Shown: positions 1 to 6,599, counted from the first letter of the stretch. The stretch is DNA of 9,355 nucleotides from Eubacterium sp. (GCA_017445525.1 JAFSTZ010000101.1:1-9355); one strand, 5' to 3'. Program-made: numbers and translations. Notes: generated by a model not told the origin, from the letters alone.

Positions 1-250
1 GATCAGACTTTGCCGAAAGCCTGATTAACGCTCTGTCCCCACCCGGATCCTTCACTGACAGGCCGGCATCATCCGTCAGCAAAAACCTCGTACCGTCTTC
101 TGTGATCCGTTCTCTGGTTCTCCAAAAATCCTCTCTCTCTGTCACTCTCTCGATAGTAACCCCGGACGGTTTTCGCCTATTCAGAGCTCTTATCAGCCTT
201 GTTGCATATTCCTCATCAGTGATATAAATAACGATAGTTTTATCTCCCAT
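1..250 (-). CDS. TadZ/CpaE-like protein, N-terminal fragment (partial)
   Basis: The open frame begins at ATG 250-248 and runs off the left edge, giving 83 residues. The start lies one base after the stop of the prepilin peptidase gene, and its ribosome binding site (GGAGGG) sits inside the last codons of that gene, so the two are probably translationally coupled. The visible part alternates strand-like and helix-like stretches (TIVIYITDEEYATRLIRALN, then VTIERVT, RFLLTDD, RALIRLS), which fits a degenerate receiver (pseudo-receiver) fold. Tad/Flp pilus loci often place a gene with such an N-terminus joined to a MinD/ParA-type ATPase (TadZ/CpaE, which positions the secretion complex) next to the prepilin peptidase. 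The identification rests mainly on this context. The ATPase part, which would decide it, is outside the window. It could instead be a stand-alone regulator. Confidence 0.55.
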   Translation of the reverse strand, partial: MGDKTIVIYITDEEYATRLIRALNRRKPSGVTIERVTEREDFWRTRERITEDGTRFLLTDDAGLSVKDPGGDRALIRLSAKSD

Positions 251-251
251 T

Positions 252-761
252 TCATCCCTCCATTCCCATATAAATGATCAAGCCAATAGCGATAGCGATC
301 CCAAACGGGATAACCGCATCCTCACCACGACTCACAACAGAAGTGTATTTTTGCAGTCTTCCGGAAGTTCTGACTGCTCTCGCATAAGTGAACACACATC
401 TCATCCTCTCCATAACATTTTTATGCACGATCATCTTTATGATCGATAAAAATGCTCCCGCGATCAGAGAAAAAAAGAGTACAAAAAACACACCCTGCAA
501 GCCGACATAACTGCCGCACACAGCCAAAAGTTTTCCGTCAGCAGCGCCAAACACACGCAACCGCCAAAGAATAAAATATAGGAATAAAGGGATGACCATC
601 CCTGTGAGCCAGGGCCACACTCCGGTCAGACCCTGCGACTCAAGATGCCTGATAAGGCTTATGATTAGACCGGCTACACATACCTCATTCGGTATGGTGT
701 AGCGGGAGAGATCAAAGAGGGATGCCGGAAGGAGAACGAGAAAGATAAACTCGTTATCCAT
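252..761 (-). CDS. A24-family prepilin peptidase (TadV/CpaA-like)
   Basis: This 169-residue, very hydrophobic polytopic membrane protein is an aspartyl prepilin peptidase that cleaves the leader of Flp-type pilins at the inner face of the membrane. The two catalytic aspartates are recognisable: D17 in FDLSRYTIPN (family pattern D-x5-6-IPN) and D75 in FGAADGKLL (family GxxD-x-KLL). The C-terminal AVIPFGIAIAIG segment matches the conserved last helix. There is no N-terminal methyltransferase domain, so it resembles the short TadV/CpaA peptidases rather than PilD. The start is supported by AGGAGG about 11 bases upstream of the ATG. A sigma-A promoter ends about 30 bases before the start. It is the first gene of a leftward unit leading into a TadZ-like gene, which points to a tad locus. 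The GAAD form of the usual GGGD motif is a mild variation. Confidence 0.88.
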   Translation of the reverse strand: MDNEFIFLVLLPASLFDLSRYTIPNEVCVAGLIISLIRHLESQGLTGVWPWLTGMVIPLFLYFILWRLRVFGAADGKLLAVCGSYVGLQGVFFVLFFSLIAGAFLSIIKMIVHKNVMERMRCVFTYARAVRTSGRLQKYTSVVSRGEDAVIPFGIAIAIGLIIYMGMEG

Positions 762-790
762 ATATCCTGTTTCCTCCTGATCTGATATAA

Positions 791-819
791 ATGATAACAG
801 AAAAAAACACCAATGTCAA
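791..819 (-). promoter_or_regulatory. Sigma-A promoter of the prepilin peptidase/tad unit
   Basis: Read leftwards, TTGACA (819-814, a perfect -35) is followed by a 17-base spacer (813-797) and TATCAT (796-791, 5 of 6 to TATAAT). Transcription would start near 784, giving a leader of about 20 bases that contains the AGGAGG of the peptidase gene. The spacer is unusual because it includes the T7 tract of the upstream operon's terminator, and the -35 lies in that terminator's loop and 3' arm. Confidence 0.8.
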
Positions 820-833
820 CTGTCATTGGTGTT
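801..833 (-). terminator. Intrinsic terminator of the flagellin-fliS unit
   Basis: On the minus strand a perfect 10-bp stem (AACACCAATG / CATTGGTGTT, 833-824 with 815-806) encloses an 8-base loop. It is followed by seven Ts that start within the 3' arm (807-801). It lies about 95 bases after the last codon of fliS, as expected for the end of the flagellar unit. The same bases carry the promoter of the next operon, and the perfect dyad could also serve as an operator. Confidence 0.85.
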
Positions 834-926
834 CAAAACGATACCGTTCGTGTATGAAAATGTGCTGTAATACGTTCGTGAAGTCCTCTCAGCTCAGTCA
901 TAGAGCGAATTCCGACATGTGTAAAA

Positions 927-1409
927 CTATGCCATAAATCCACGATTGCTGCTGACGCCTACTCCGATGGTCTCCCTTAGGTCTGATCCGGGCCCGTATG
1001 TAAGCCCGGCGACTATGGTCTGGGTATTCTCCATCAGAGGCTTCGATGTGTCCTGTTTGGCAACCTCCTTGAAGGACGGCAAAAGTCCCTCGAGGATATG
1101 CGTGGTATGATCGAAGCGCTCGGGATCACGGTAAGCTATGCCCTGGCACAGCTCCCTGTATCCAAATATCTATAACTGCCTGAGATAGGTTGATATATTA
1201 TAATGCATGTCAAGAGCATACATCAGCTACTGTATCATGCTCTTTGCCCGGTCAATCTCATGTCTCGCACCGGTGACATCACCGGCCTCAAGCGCGGACT
1301 TCCCTTCCGCGATGGAGGCCAGCGCTGCCTCATAGATAACAACAACCAATTCAGACCGATTTGCCTGGGTAACGCGTGTGGCAAACGCCTGGAGAGTTTC
1401 TTTGTTCAT
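927..1409 (-). pseudogene. fliS: fliS (flagellin export chaperone) with two in-frame amber codons
   Basis: FliS binds the C-terminus of flagellin in the cytosol and keeps it unpolymerised until export. The frame begins at ATG 1409-1407 with AGGAG six bases upstream. The first 60 codons (to 1227) show the FliS N-terminus: TQANRSELVVVIYEAAL, then EAGDVTGARHEIDRAKSMI. TAG interrupts at codon 61 (1229-1227), where relatives have an acidic residue as I recall them. Codons 62-79 continue the family (LMYALDMHYNISTYLRQL). A second TAG at codon 80 (1172-1170) stands where Tyr is usual. Codons 81-160 continue without frameshift through QDTSKPLMENTQ and AGLTYG to SNRGFMA, which I recognise as the C-terminal signature of Lachnospiraceae FliS, then TAG at 929-927. 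Most likely this is a recently inactivated gene. Suppression of the ambers or a sequencing error are alternatives. Gene-order context (after flagellin, before a terminator) fully supports fliS. Confidence 0.85.
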
Positions 1410-1438
1410 AACGTACTCCTACTTCTGGAATCCTTAAC

Positions 1439-1466
1439 GGTTTGCCACTCGACCGGCGGCAAATCC
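1439..1466 (-). other. Hairpin in the fliS leader
   Basis: On the minus strand GG-TTTGCC (with one bulged A) pairs with GGCAAACC around an 11-base loop, 8 bp in all. It lies between the 82-bp repeats and the fliS ribosome binding site, about 30 bases before the start codon. No T tract follows, so it is not a terminator. It may be a translation-control or mRNA-stability structure. Only the pairing itself is seen. Confidence 0.5.
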
Positions 1467-1473
1467 AATGTCA

Positions 1474-1637
1474 ATGAAGTTCTTCCTTCGGAAGAACGAC
1501 TTGTTTTCTAAACTCGAACTGCACTTCGCTTGTTCTCGTTAAGAAAATTTTGTCAAGGAAGTTCTGCCTACGGCAGAACGACTTTTTTTCTAAACTCAGA
1601 CTGCGTTTCACTTGTCTTCGTTAAGAAAAAAATGTCA
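1474..1637 (-). repeat. Two tandem 82-bp repeats forming a structured RNA element
   Basis: Unit A (1637-1556) and unit B (1555-1474) are exactly 82 bp each, differ at 15 positions and need no gap. Both begin with TGACA, and a third TGACATT follows at 1473. Unit A starts at the flagellin stop codon. In each unit the minus-strand RNA can form two hairpins. The first (A 1625-1590, B 1543-1508) has CTTAAC/GTTTAG, tandem G-A pairs, a 4-bp stem and a short inner stem. The second (A 1579-1561, B 1497-1479) is an 8-bp stem with a 3-base loop. Differences at 1598/1617, 1599/1616 and 1566/1574, compared with unit B, are two-sided and keep pairing. Two further single changes keep pairing only through G-U wobble on the minus strand. 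82 is not a multiple of 3 and the units are not coding. The role is unknown; mRNA stabilisation or setting the flagellin/FliS ratio are possibilities. Confidence 0.85.
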
Positions 1638-3110
1638 TCCCTGCAGCATCTGAAGGATGTTCTGCGGCTGGTTATTCGCCTGGGACAGCATCGAGACGCC
1701 GGCCTGGACGAGCACCTGATACTGCGTGTATGCTGTCATCTCCTCGCTCATATCCACATCCTCGATACGTGAGCATGCTTCCGTCAGGTTCTGACTGGTC
1801 TCATCTACTGATGATACTGCTGACTCGAGACGGTTCTGATATGCACCGAGCTTGGCTCTCACTGCAGTCACCTGTGTTACTGCACTGTCAAACTTCGAGA
1901 TAGCATCCTGTGCTCCCTCGTATGTACAAACATTGCAGTATTCCACATGAAGTGATTTACAATTCACCGGTGGAACACTCATATCGATAGTCTGCCCTTC
2001 ATTTGCTCCTATCTGAACTGCCACATAACCGGCATCAAGCATAGTTACAGTAGCCTCCTTCGGAACCTTTGTATTATCACCGTAATCTGAACTGGAGTAT
2101 TCACTGAGGGCATTTGCATCAAATATCATCTCAAACCCGGCTCTGTCAGTCACTGTGATCCTGCCTCCGTCAGTAAACACAGTTGCTGTTTGTGAAAACC
2201 CGGATGTATTTCCCGTATCAAGAGCCACACCCACGTCCTGTCCCTGGCCGATAGCAGGACTTGTTATGCCAAGTTTACTTGCAAGATTTCCGTTGCCGAT
2301 AACTATACTTATCTTTTGCGCAGTTCCGGACTCCTTGGATTTGAACTCGAGAACAGCACCGTTTTTCAGATTCGTCTCCGGAGACCCCTCTGCAGCCGCA
2401 GTCCTCGGAGTCACTTCTATATTCATATATTCACAATAATCACGGATATTGGCAAAAACATCCTGATAAGTCTGCCCCGCCTCAACATTTATCGTAATTC
2501 CATTGATATTTACCTCGCCTGCCTCATCCTCTGATACAAGATCAGTCGGATTGGCTCCAAAAGTACCTCCGGCATACCTTGCCGGTTTTGGTTGACGATT
2601 TATAGTAAACTTATAGTCAGTCAACTTCACATCATCGGAAGCCGAAATCAATTTTATATTGACATTACTGGATGATGACTGTCTGGTACAGGTACCGTCA
2701 AGCACAGTCATCGTGTTGAACTCTGTATCCCTCGAAATACGATCAACTTCAGTTCGCAGCTGGTCAATCTCCTGCTGTATGGCCACACGATCCTCGATAG
2801 TCGTCGTACCCATGTTAGCCGCCTGTACAGAAAGCTCTCTGCACCTCTGCAGCATATTCTCAACCTCGTTCAAGGCACCTTCTGTCGTCTGTATAAATGC
2901 TATGCCGTCCGAACCATTGTCAGAAGCACGCATAAGCCCTCTGATCTGCGCATGCATCTTGTGAGAAATAGCCATGCCCGCAGCATCATCCGCAGCCTTA
3001 ACTATCTTATATCCGCTGGAAAGTCTGTTGGTAGAACGAGTAAGACGATTCTGTACAGCATTCAGATTGAAGTTGGCTCTCTGAGCCGAGATATTGTTAT
3101 TTACTTTCAT
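1635..3110 (-). CDS. fliC: Flagellin (filament subunit)
   Basis: This 491-residue flagellin is the exported filament subunit. The conserved N-terminal D0/D1 region covers residues 1-140, with NRLSSGYKIVKAADDAAGMA at 28-47 and the TLR5-contact helix MLQRCRELSVQAAN at 86-99. The C-terminal D1/D0 region covers about 400-491 (SRIEDVDMSEEM, then SMLSQANNQPQNILQMLQG). The central variable part contains a segment at about 198-290 resembling the flagellin hook IN motif (GITINVEAGQTYQDV). The start has AGGAGG eight bases upstream, and the stop is TGA. It lies 47 bases after the 1067-aa gene with no promoter visible between, so it is probably expressed from the sigma-28 promoter at 6396-6422. It is unusually rich in cysteine for a flagellin (C90, C141, C226, C384, C392, C395, C446). 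Confidence 0.97.
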   Translation of the reverse strand: MKVNNNISAQRANFNLNAVQNRLTRSTNRLSSGYKIVKAADDAAGMAISHKMHAQIRGLMRASDNGSDGIAFIQTTEGALNEVENMLQRCRELSVQAANMGTTTIEDRVAIQQEIDQLRTEVDRISRDTEFNTMTVLDGTCTRQSSSSNVNIKLISASDDVKLTDYKFTINRQPKPARYAGGTFGANPTDLVSEDEAGEVNINGITINVEAGQTYQDVFANIRDYCEYMNIEVTPRTAAAEGSPETNLKNGAVLEFKSKESGTAQKISIVIGNGNLASKLGITSPAIGQGQDVGVALDTGNTSGFSQTATVFTDGGRITVTDRAGFEMIFDANALSEYSSSDYGDNTKVPKEATVTMLDAGYVAVQIGANEGQTIDMSVPPVNCKSLHVEYCNVCTYEGAQDAISKFDSAVTQVTAVRAKLGAYQNRLESAVSSVDETSQNLTEACSRIEDVDMSEEMTAYTQYQVLVQAGVSMLSQANNQPQNILQMLQG

Positions 3111-3133
3111 AGTGGAATCCTCCTCGAGTGATA

Positions 3134-3151
3134 CACTGCGAATACGCAGCG
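3134..3151 (-). other. Hairpin in the flagellin leader
   Basis: On the minus strand CGCTGCG pairs with CGCAGTG (7 bp, one G-U) around the tetraloop TATT. It lies between the stop of the 1067-aa gene and the flagellin ribosome binding site (AGGAGG, 10-15 bases further on). No T tract follows, so it is not a terminator. It may mark a processing site that frees a stable flagellin mRNA. The loop lacks GGA, so it does not match a classical CsrA hairpin site. Confidence 0.5.
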
Positions 3152-3157
3152 TTTATA

Positions 3158-6100
3158 CTATTTCTTGCTAACACTCATAAGAAAGCACTTAGCTATCTTA
3201 TAGAGATCCCGGTTCGGCACATCCCCTGCCTCACCGATCTGAAGAGAATTCCGATTGCCTGCTATCAAGGCATTACCATCCATTGTAAAACCGATCTTCT
3301 CCATATCACTTTCAAGACCCTTCAGCATCTCTGCATAAGCATCCACACTCTCACCACGCTCCGCCGTGATAAATCCGCTCACATGTGTCCCAGTCAGCTT
3401 GAAACTCGCTCTCAGCGCTCCGAGAGTCTCCGAATCAACGCTGATATCCACTGTGCCTCGCTCTGAGCCTTTGCCTTCACGGATAGTAATATTCATATCC
3501 ATGACGCCCTGCTCAGTCATCAGCGGAACCTCATACATCCGGTAGTCGCGTATGGTTCCTAAAAATGATATATGTCCGGCCATCCTTGCCGTCCATGCAA
3601 AACTGTCATAACTTATATCGTCACTTTCTCTGACTTCCTCAAGTCTATTAAGGTGAGATTTTTCTATTTTTTCATAAGCAGCATCAAGCTCATCCGGATC
3701 GTCAAAGCTCTCGATCAGCTCGTCTGACTCCTCCTCATCCCACAGCTCAGCCTGCTCTTTCATATCCTTTTTAACAAAATCATTGGCCGAGATCAGGTTG
3801 CGGATAGTTGCAGGCATCTGAAGGTTATCTAAAAATGCTCTGACGCTGTCATCCAGCTCCTGCAGCTCAAAGCGAAGCTCCTCGGCACGTCCGTCATAGT
3901 AGTCTGTTAACTCATCATAAGCATTTGGCATCTCCATAACAGCCTCAGAAAACTCGTCATACGACATGTCTGACAACTCTTTATCAGCCTTTTCAAAAAG
4001 CTCAGGTGAAAGGTGCTTCTTCAGTTCCGGAACCTGGCTTCTTACAAGTTCGGACATGACCTTTTCCGCCCCGGCAGACTGCCCGTTCGAAGCTCCTCCT
4101 GCAAAAGCAGTGCCTATCTGAGCATCTATACTTGTACCTCTCGCAGTTGCCTCCACAACTCCGGACTCATCAGACACCTCAGCATCGATATGTCCGGTAC
4201 GCCTTGTCCTGGTCGCCTCGAGCATATTTCTCAGAGAAAGATCACGCCCCTCGCTTACCAACTGGCCGATCACCGCACCGTCACTCTTTTCTATCTTGTC
4301 CAAAAGCCTGTAAATACCTATCATACTCTCCCTCTCCTCGGAAGAGATCTCCTTTGCTTTGTCAAGCTTCCACAAAAATCTTGAAAAAGTCACATCCTCC
4401 GCACCGGTCTCATCATGGATGCGCTCTACCTCACGCTCCAGCTCAGGCAGTGACAGTTCCAGAGGATTCACTCCCTCCTCTATCATCCTCTTCACCACCT
4501 GTGGACTCATATCATGCATGAGAGTATTTATACGATTGTCATAAGTCTTCATCTCGTTGATGGACTCTTCAGTGATCTCGATCCTGTTATATCCAAGTAT
4601 ACGAACCGCACGCTCGTTCTCAGGAGTTACCGCAAGTCCCATCTCCTCAAGCATGGATGATGAGTTTGCAAAGGCCTTTCTTATGGAGTCACCCAGATCT
4701 GACCTCACCTGGGTTCCGACAGCCTCATAAACTCCTTCCATCCTACGATAAATATCACGTTGCACCGCTGTCACAGCTACGCCATCAACTGCTCCCGCAC
4801 CCGAAACTCCGGCACCGCCTGCTTCTGCCCCCGGCACTCCCGACGCTGCTCTGCCGTAGCCCTCAGCAAGTCTCAGTCCCTCGGACGAAAGAGTCTGCAG
4901 ATTTATAGTCTGTCTTCTCTCGAAAGTGTATGACAACAGCTCTACCGGCGAACCGAGGACAGACTTTGCGGCATCCATGGTTCCGCCAAACAACTGCCTG
5001 TTCATATCTGTCGCAGTCAGCTCCGCCTCTTCAAAAAGTGCTTCCTTCGCCTGCTGCTCAAACTCGCGAAGCTTATCAACCATTTCCTGCAGATGGTCTA
5101 TATCTATACTTACACCCAGCTTGCTCATCTCTCTGGCTGCAGACACAGTCATCGTCAGCCTGATCTCCTCGAGTTGCCTTCTGGCGGTAGCAAGCGACTC
5201 CTCGCTTCCCGCCGGCACTCTCTGTCCGTGTGACCTCTGCGAACCGTCTGCACTTCCGTAAGCCTGACGGAGAGCCTCATCACTTGTATCTGTCAATTTC
5301 TCAACAAGTCTTGCAACTTCCTCTTTGCTCAGGTTTGACAGATCTGCATCCTCTGCCAAAACTCCATCCTCCATCTCGCTGATGATACGCTTTAACAGAG
5401 TTTCATCATCCATTTCCTTCAGAGCATTTACCGTATCTATCTGATCTATGTTCTCGGATGTAACCGGAAGCTGCCTCTGATACAGCCATCTGGCTGCATC
5501 GATATTTCTTCTGCTCACATCCACACCATCATGTGATAGTCTGTCCTCGATCTGTGGGCGTACATCATCAAAGCCGTCATCCGCATCCTGATCCGGCACA
5601 CCTACTTTATCGGCAGAAACTCCGACAACACCTTTTCCGGACGGTGAACTGCCTGAACCTGCTTCCGTAGAATTCCCTTCACCCTGCAAGCGACCACCCA
5701 TCATCGCAGTCCCCGAACCATACAGCGAATCCTGTATGCTCTTCGGTGTGACCTTTGACTCATTCATCACCATGAACCGCATTGCCTGATCACCGAAGTC
5801 ACCCACTCCGGACGCCATGTTCACTGCATTTACGATTCCCTTAAGTGTTCCCTCATCTGTATTTAACTCAGAGTTCGCCAGCGCTTTGGCCGTCTCTTCC
5901 ATCAATCTGGCATCAGCTGCTATCTCCTCCGATTTCTCACGTATATCCTTTTCCGTCTCGCGGATCTTCTCAGCCTCAACATCAAGAGTCTCCTGCTTTG
6001 CTGCACGCTGCTCCTTTACACGCACCAGAGCACGCTCCAAAGACGCCTCGGTATACTCCTCCAAAGGCGTCTTCTCCTCATCCAGGTCATGCGCATCCTC

Positions 6101-6361
6101 ACCCGTCATGCACTGTGATATGAAGTTTTCCGGATCCATCACATCGAGATCCGAGCGGATCTCCTTTACAGCAAGACCGTTCTCGCCCGTCTGGCCGTAA
6201 GTCTGCGATGTAATAATGTTGTCGGGCTGACCGAAACCGGCTCCCATCATCGCAGCCGGTCCCACAGACGCTGCAGTATTCACCCCTGCATCTGCTGCCT
6301 GACGTACCATCCTCTGCTGCTCCTGCTGCACTCCTATTCCCTGATTCAGATCTATCCGCAT
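3158..6361 (-). CDS. Large uncharacterised flagellar-operon protein with FliK-like C-terminus
   Basis: This 1067-residue acidic protein has no signal peptide or membrane segment. Residues about 100-165 are strongly charged and probably coiled coil; 215-250 and 508-530 are Gly/Ser/Ala-rich linkers. A short helical motif recurs, with a pattern like A-x-x-L-x5-6-VT-x-E-x-I: about 191-211 (VTPKSI), 286-306 (VTSENI), 407-427 (weaker) and 582-602 (ITEESI). The last 120 residues (from about 948) resemble the FliK hook-length-control C-terminal fold, with DISVDSETLGALRASFKLTG and a following amphipathic helix. From memory it may belong to a Clostridia-specific family such as DUF6240, which I cannot verify. 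The start has GGAGGG eight bases upstream. It is the first gene after a sigma-28 promoter and precedes flagellin by 47 bases, so it is a late flagellar gene. The stop is TAG. Its function is unknown; a cytosolic regulator or an exported substrate are both possible. Confidence 0.88.
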   Translation of the reverse strand: MRIDLNQGIGVQQEQQRMVRQAADAGVNTAASVGPAAMMGAGFGQPDNIITSQTYGQTGENGLAVKEIRSDLDVMDPENFISQCMTGEDAHDLDEEKTPLEEYTEASLERALVRVKEQRAAKQETLDVEAEKIRETEKDIREKSEEIAADARLMEETAKALANSELNTDEGTLKGIVNAVNMASGVGDFGDQAMRFMVMNESKVTPKSIQDSLYGSGTAMMGGRLQGEGNSTEAGSGSSPSGKGVVGVSADKVGVPDQDADDGFDDVRPQIEDRLSHDGVDVSRRNIDAARWLYQRQLPVTSENIDQIDTVNALKEMDDETLLKRIISEMEDGVLAEDADLSNLSKEEVARLVEKLTDTSDEALRQAYGSADGSQRSHGQRVPAGSEESLATARRQLEEIRLTMTVSAAREMSKLGVSIDIDHLQEMVDKLREFEQQAKEALFEEAELTATDMNRQLFGGTMDAAKSVLGSPVELLSYTFERRQTINLQTLSSEGLRLAEGYGRAASGVPGAEAGGAGVSGAGAVDGVAVTAVQRDIYRRMEGVYEAVGTQVRSDLGDSIRKAFANSSSMLEEMGLAVTPENERAVRILGYNRIEITEESINEMKTYDNRINTLMHDMSPQVVKRMIEEGVNPLELSLPELEREVERIHDETGAEDVTFSRFLWKLDKAKEISSEERESMIGIYRLLDKIEKSDGAVIGQLVSEGRDLSLRNMLEATRTRRTGHIDAEVSDESGVVEATARGTSIDAQIGTAFAGGASNGQSAGAEKVMSELVRSQVPELKKHLSPELFEKADKELSDMSYDEFSEAVMEMPNAYDELTDYYDGRAEELRFELQELDDSVRAFLDNLQMPATIRNLISANDFVKKDMKEQAELWDEEESDELIESFDDPDELDAAYEKIEKSHLNRLEEVRESDDISYDSFAWTARMAGHISFLGTIRDYRMYEVPLMTEQGVMDMNITIREGKGSERGTVDISVDSETLGALRASFKLTGTHVSGFITAERGESVDAYAEMLKGLESDMEKIGFTMDGNALIAGNRNSLQIGEAGDVPNRDLYKIAKCFLMSVSKK

Positions 6362-6395
6362 ATCAGAATCCCTCCATAATCATCTTGTAACTATT

Positions 6396-6422
6396 TTATC
6401 GGCAGAACAGGCAGTTTTATTA
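6396..6422 (-). promoter_or_regulatory. Sigma-28 (SigD/FliA) flagellar promoter
   Basis: Read leftwards, GCCGATAA (6403-6396) matches the sigma-28 -10 consensus perfectly. TAAT (6422-6419) stands 15 bases upstream, the normal spacing for the TAAA-type -35; a TAAA also lies at 6419-6416. Transcription would start near 6388, about 27 bases before the 1067-aa gene. The -35 sits within a 17-bp inverted repeat (6411-6427, GCAGTT/AACTGC with a 5-base centre), a possible operator. It drives the 1067-aa gene, flagellin and fliS. Confidence 0.85.
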
Positions 6423-6423
6423 A

Positions 6424-6559
6424 CTGCGCGTTAGCAACGAGCCGTTCAGGATCGTTGCAGCCAACTCATCTAACCTTGTTCGGTAATGTTCACTGGGTAG
6501 GTTTGCAAGCCCGACCGACTTATGCGTTACTCCGATAAACCATTACTAACTGCACTGTA
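6424..6559. other. Intergenic stretch without an assigned gene
   Basis: Between the terminator of the HD-GYP-like gene and the sigma-28 promoter lie about 136 bases. On either strand 6434-6458 forms a perfect 7-bp hairpin (GCAACGA/TCGTTGC, 11-base loop), and AACCT/AGGTT can pair at 6472-6503. A minus-strand frame of 39 codons (6539-6420) is open but has no ATG, GTG or TTG near its beginning and no ribosome binding site. I recognise no known riboswitch here. Confidence 0.4.
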
Positions 6560-6599
6560 TAAAAAGCAACAGCCACCCTGCATAACCACAGGATGGCTG
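6560..6599 (-). terminator. Intrinsic terminator of the HD-GYP-like gene
   Basis: On the minus strand CAGCCATCCTG pairs with CAGGGTGGCTG (11 bp with one G-U) around an 8-base loop and is followed by TTGCTTTTT. It lies 41 bases after the stop codon of the HD-GYP-like gene and isolates it from the flagellar unit. Confidence 0.88.

Noticed and set aside
845..880. Direct repeat CGTTCGTG at 845-852 and 873-880.
   Set aside because: Only 8 bp, two copies, no other supporting element; may be chance.
927..1409. Genome-wide reassignment of TAG to an amino acid as explanation of fliS.
   Set aside because: No other coding region here contains internal TAG, and TAG ends the 1067-aa gene; local mutation is simpler.
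1561..1590. Plus-strand terminator (hairpin 1561-1579 followed by a T run).
   Set aside because: No plus-strand gene lies upstream, and the wobble pattern shows the minus strand is the one selected. The minus-strand hairpins lack T tracts, so they are not terminators in the transcribed direction.
1474..1637. CRISPR array.
   Set aside because: Only two directly abutting 82-bp units without spacers, and no cas genes nearby.
4013..6200. Long plus-strand open frames opposite the 1067-aa gene (also opposite flagellin and the HD-GYP-like gene).
   Set aside because: They have low-complexity Ser/Pro/Leu translations, no ribosome binding sites, and mirror well-supported minus-strand genes.
6363..6383. 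Six-codon upstream ORF (ATG 6383) ending just before the 1067-aa gene start.
   Set aside because: It would begin only a few bases after the predicted transcription start and has no ribosome binding site; it contains the real one by chance.
6530..6541. Plus-strand sigma-28 -10-like sequence TCCGATAA.
   Set aside because: No TAAA-type -35 at the right distance and no plus-strand gene downstream.
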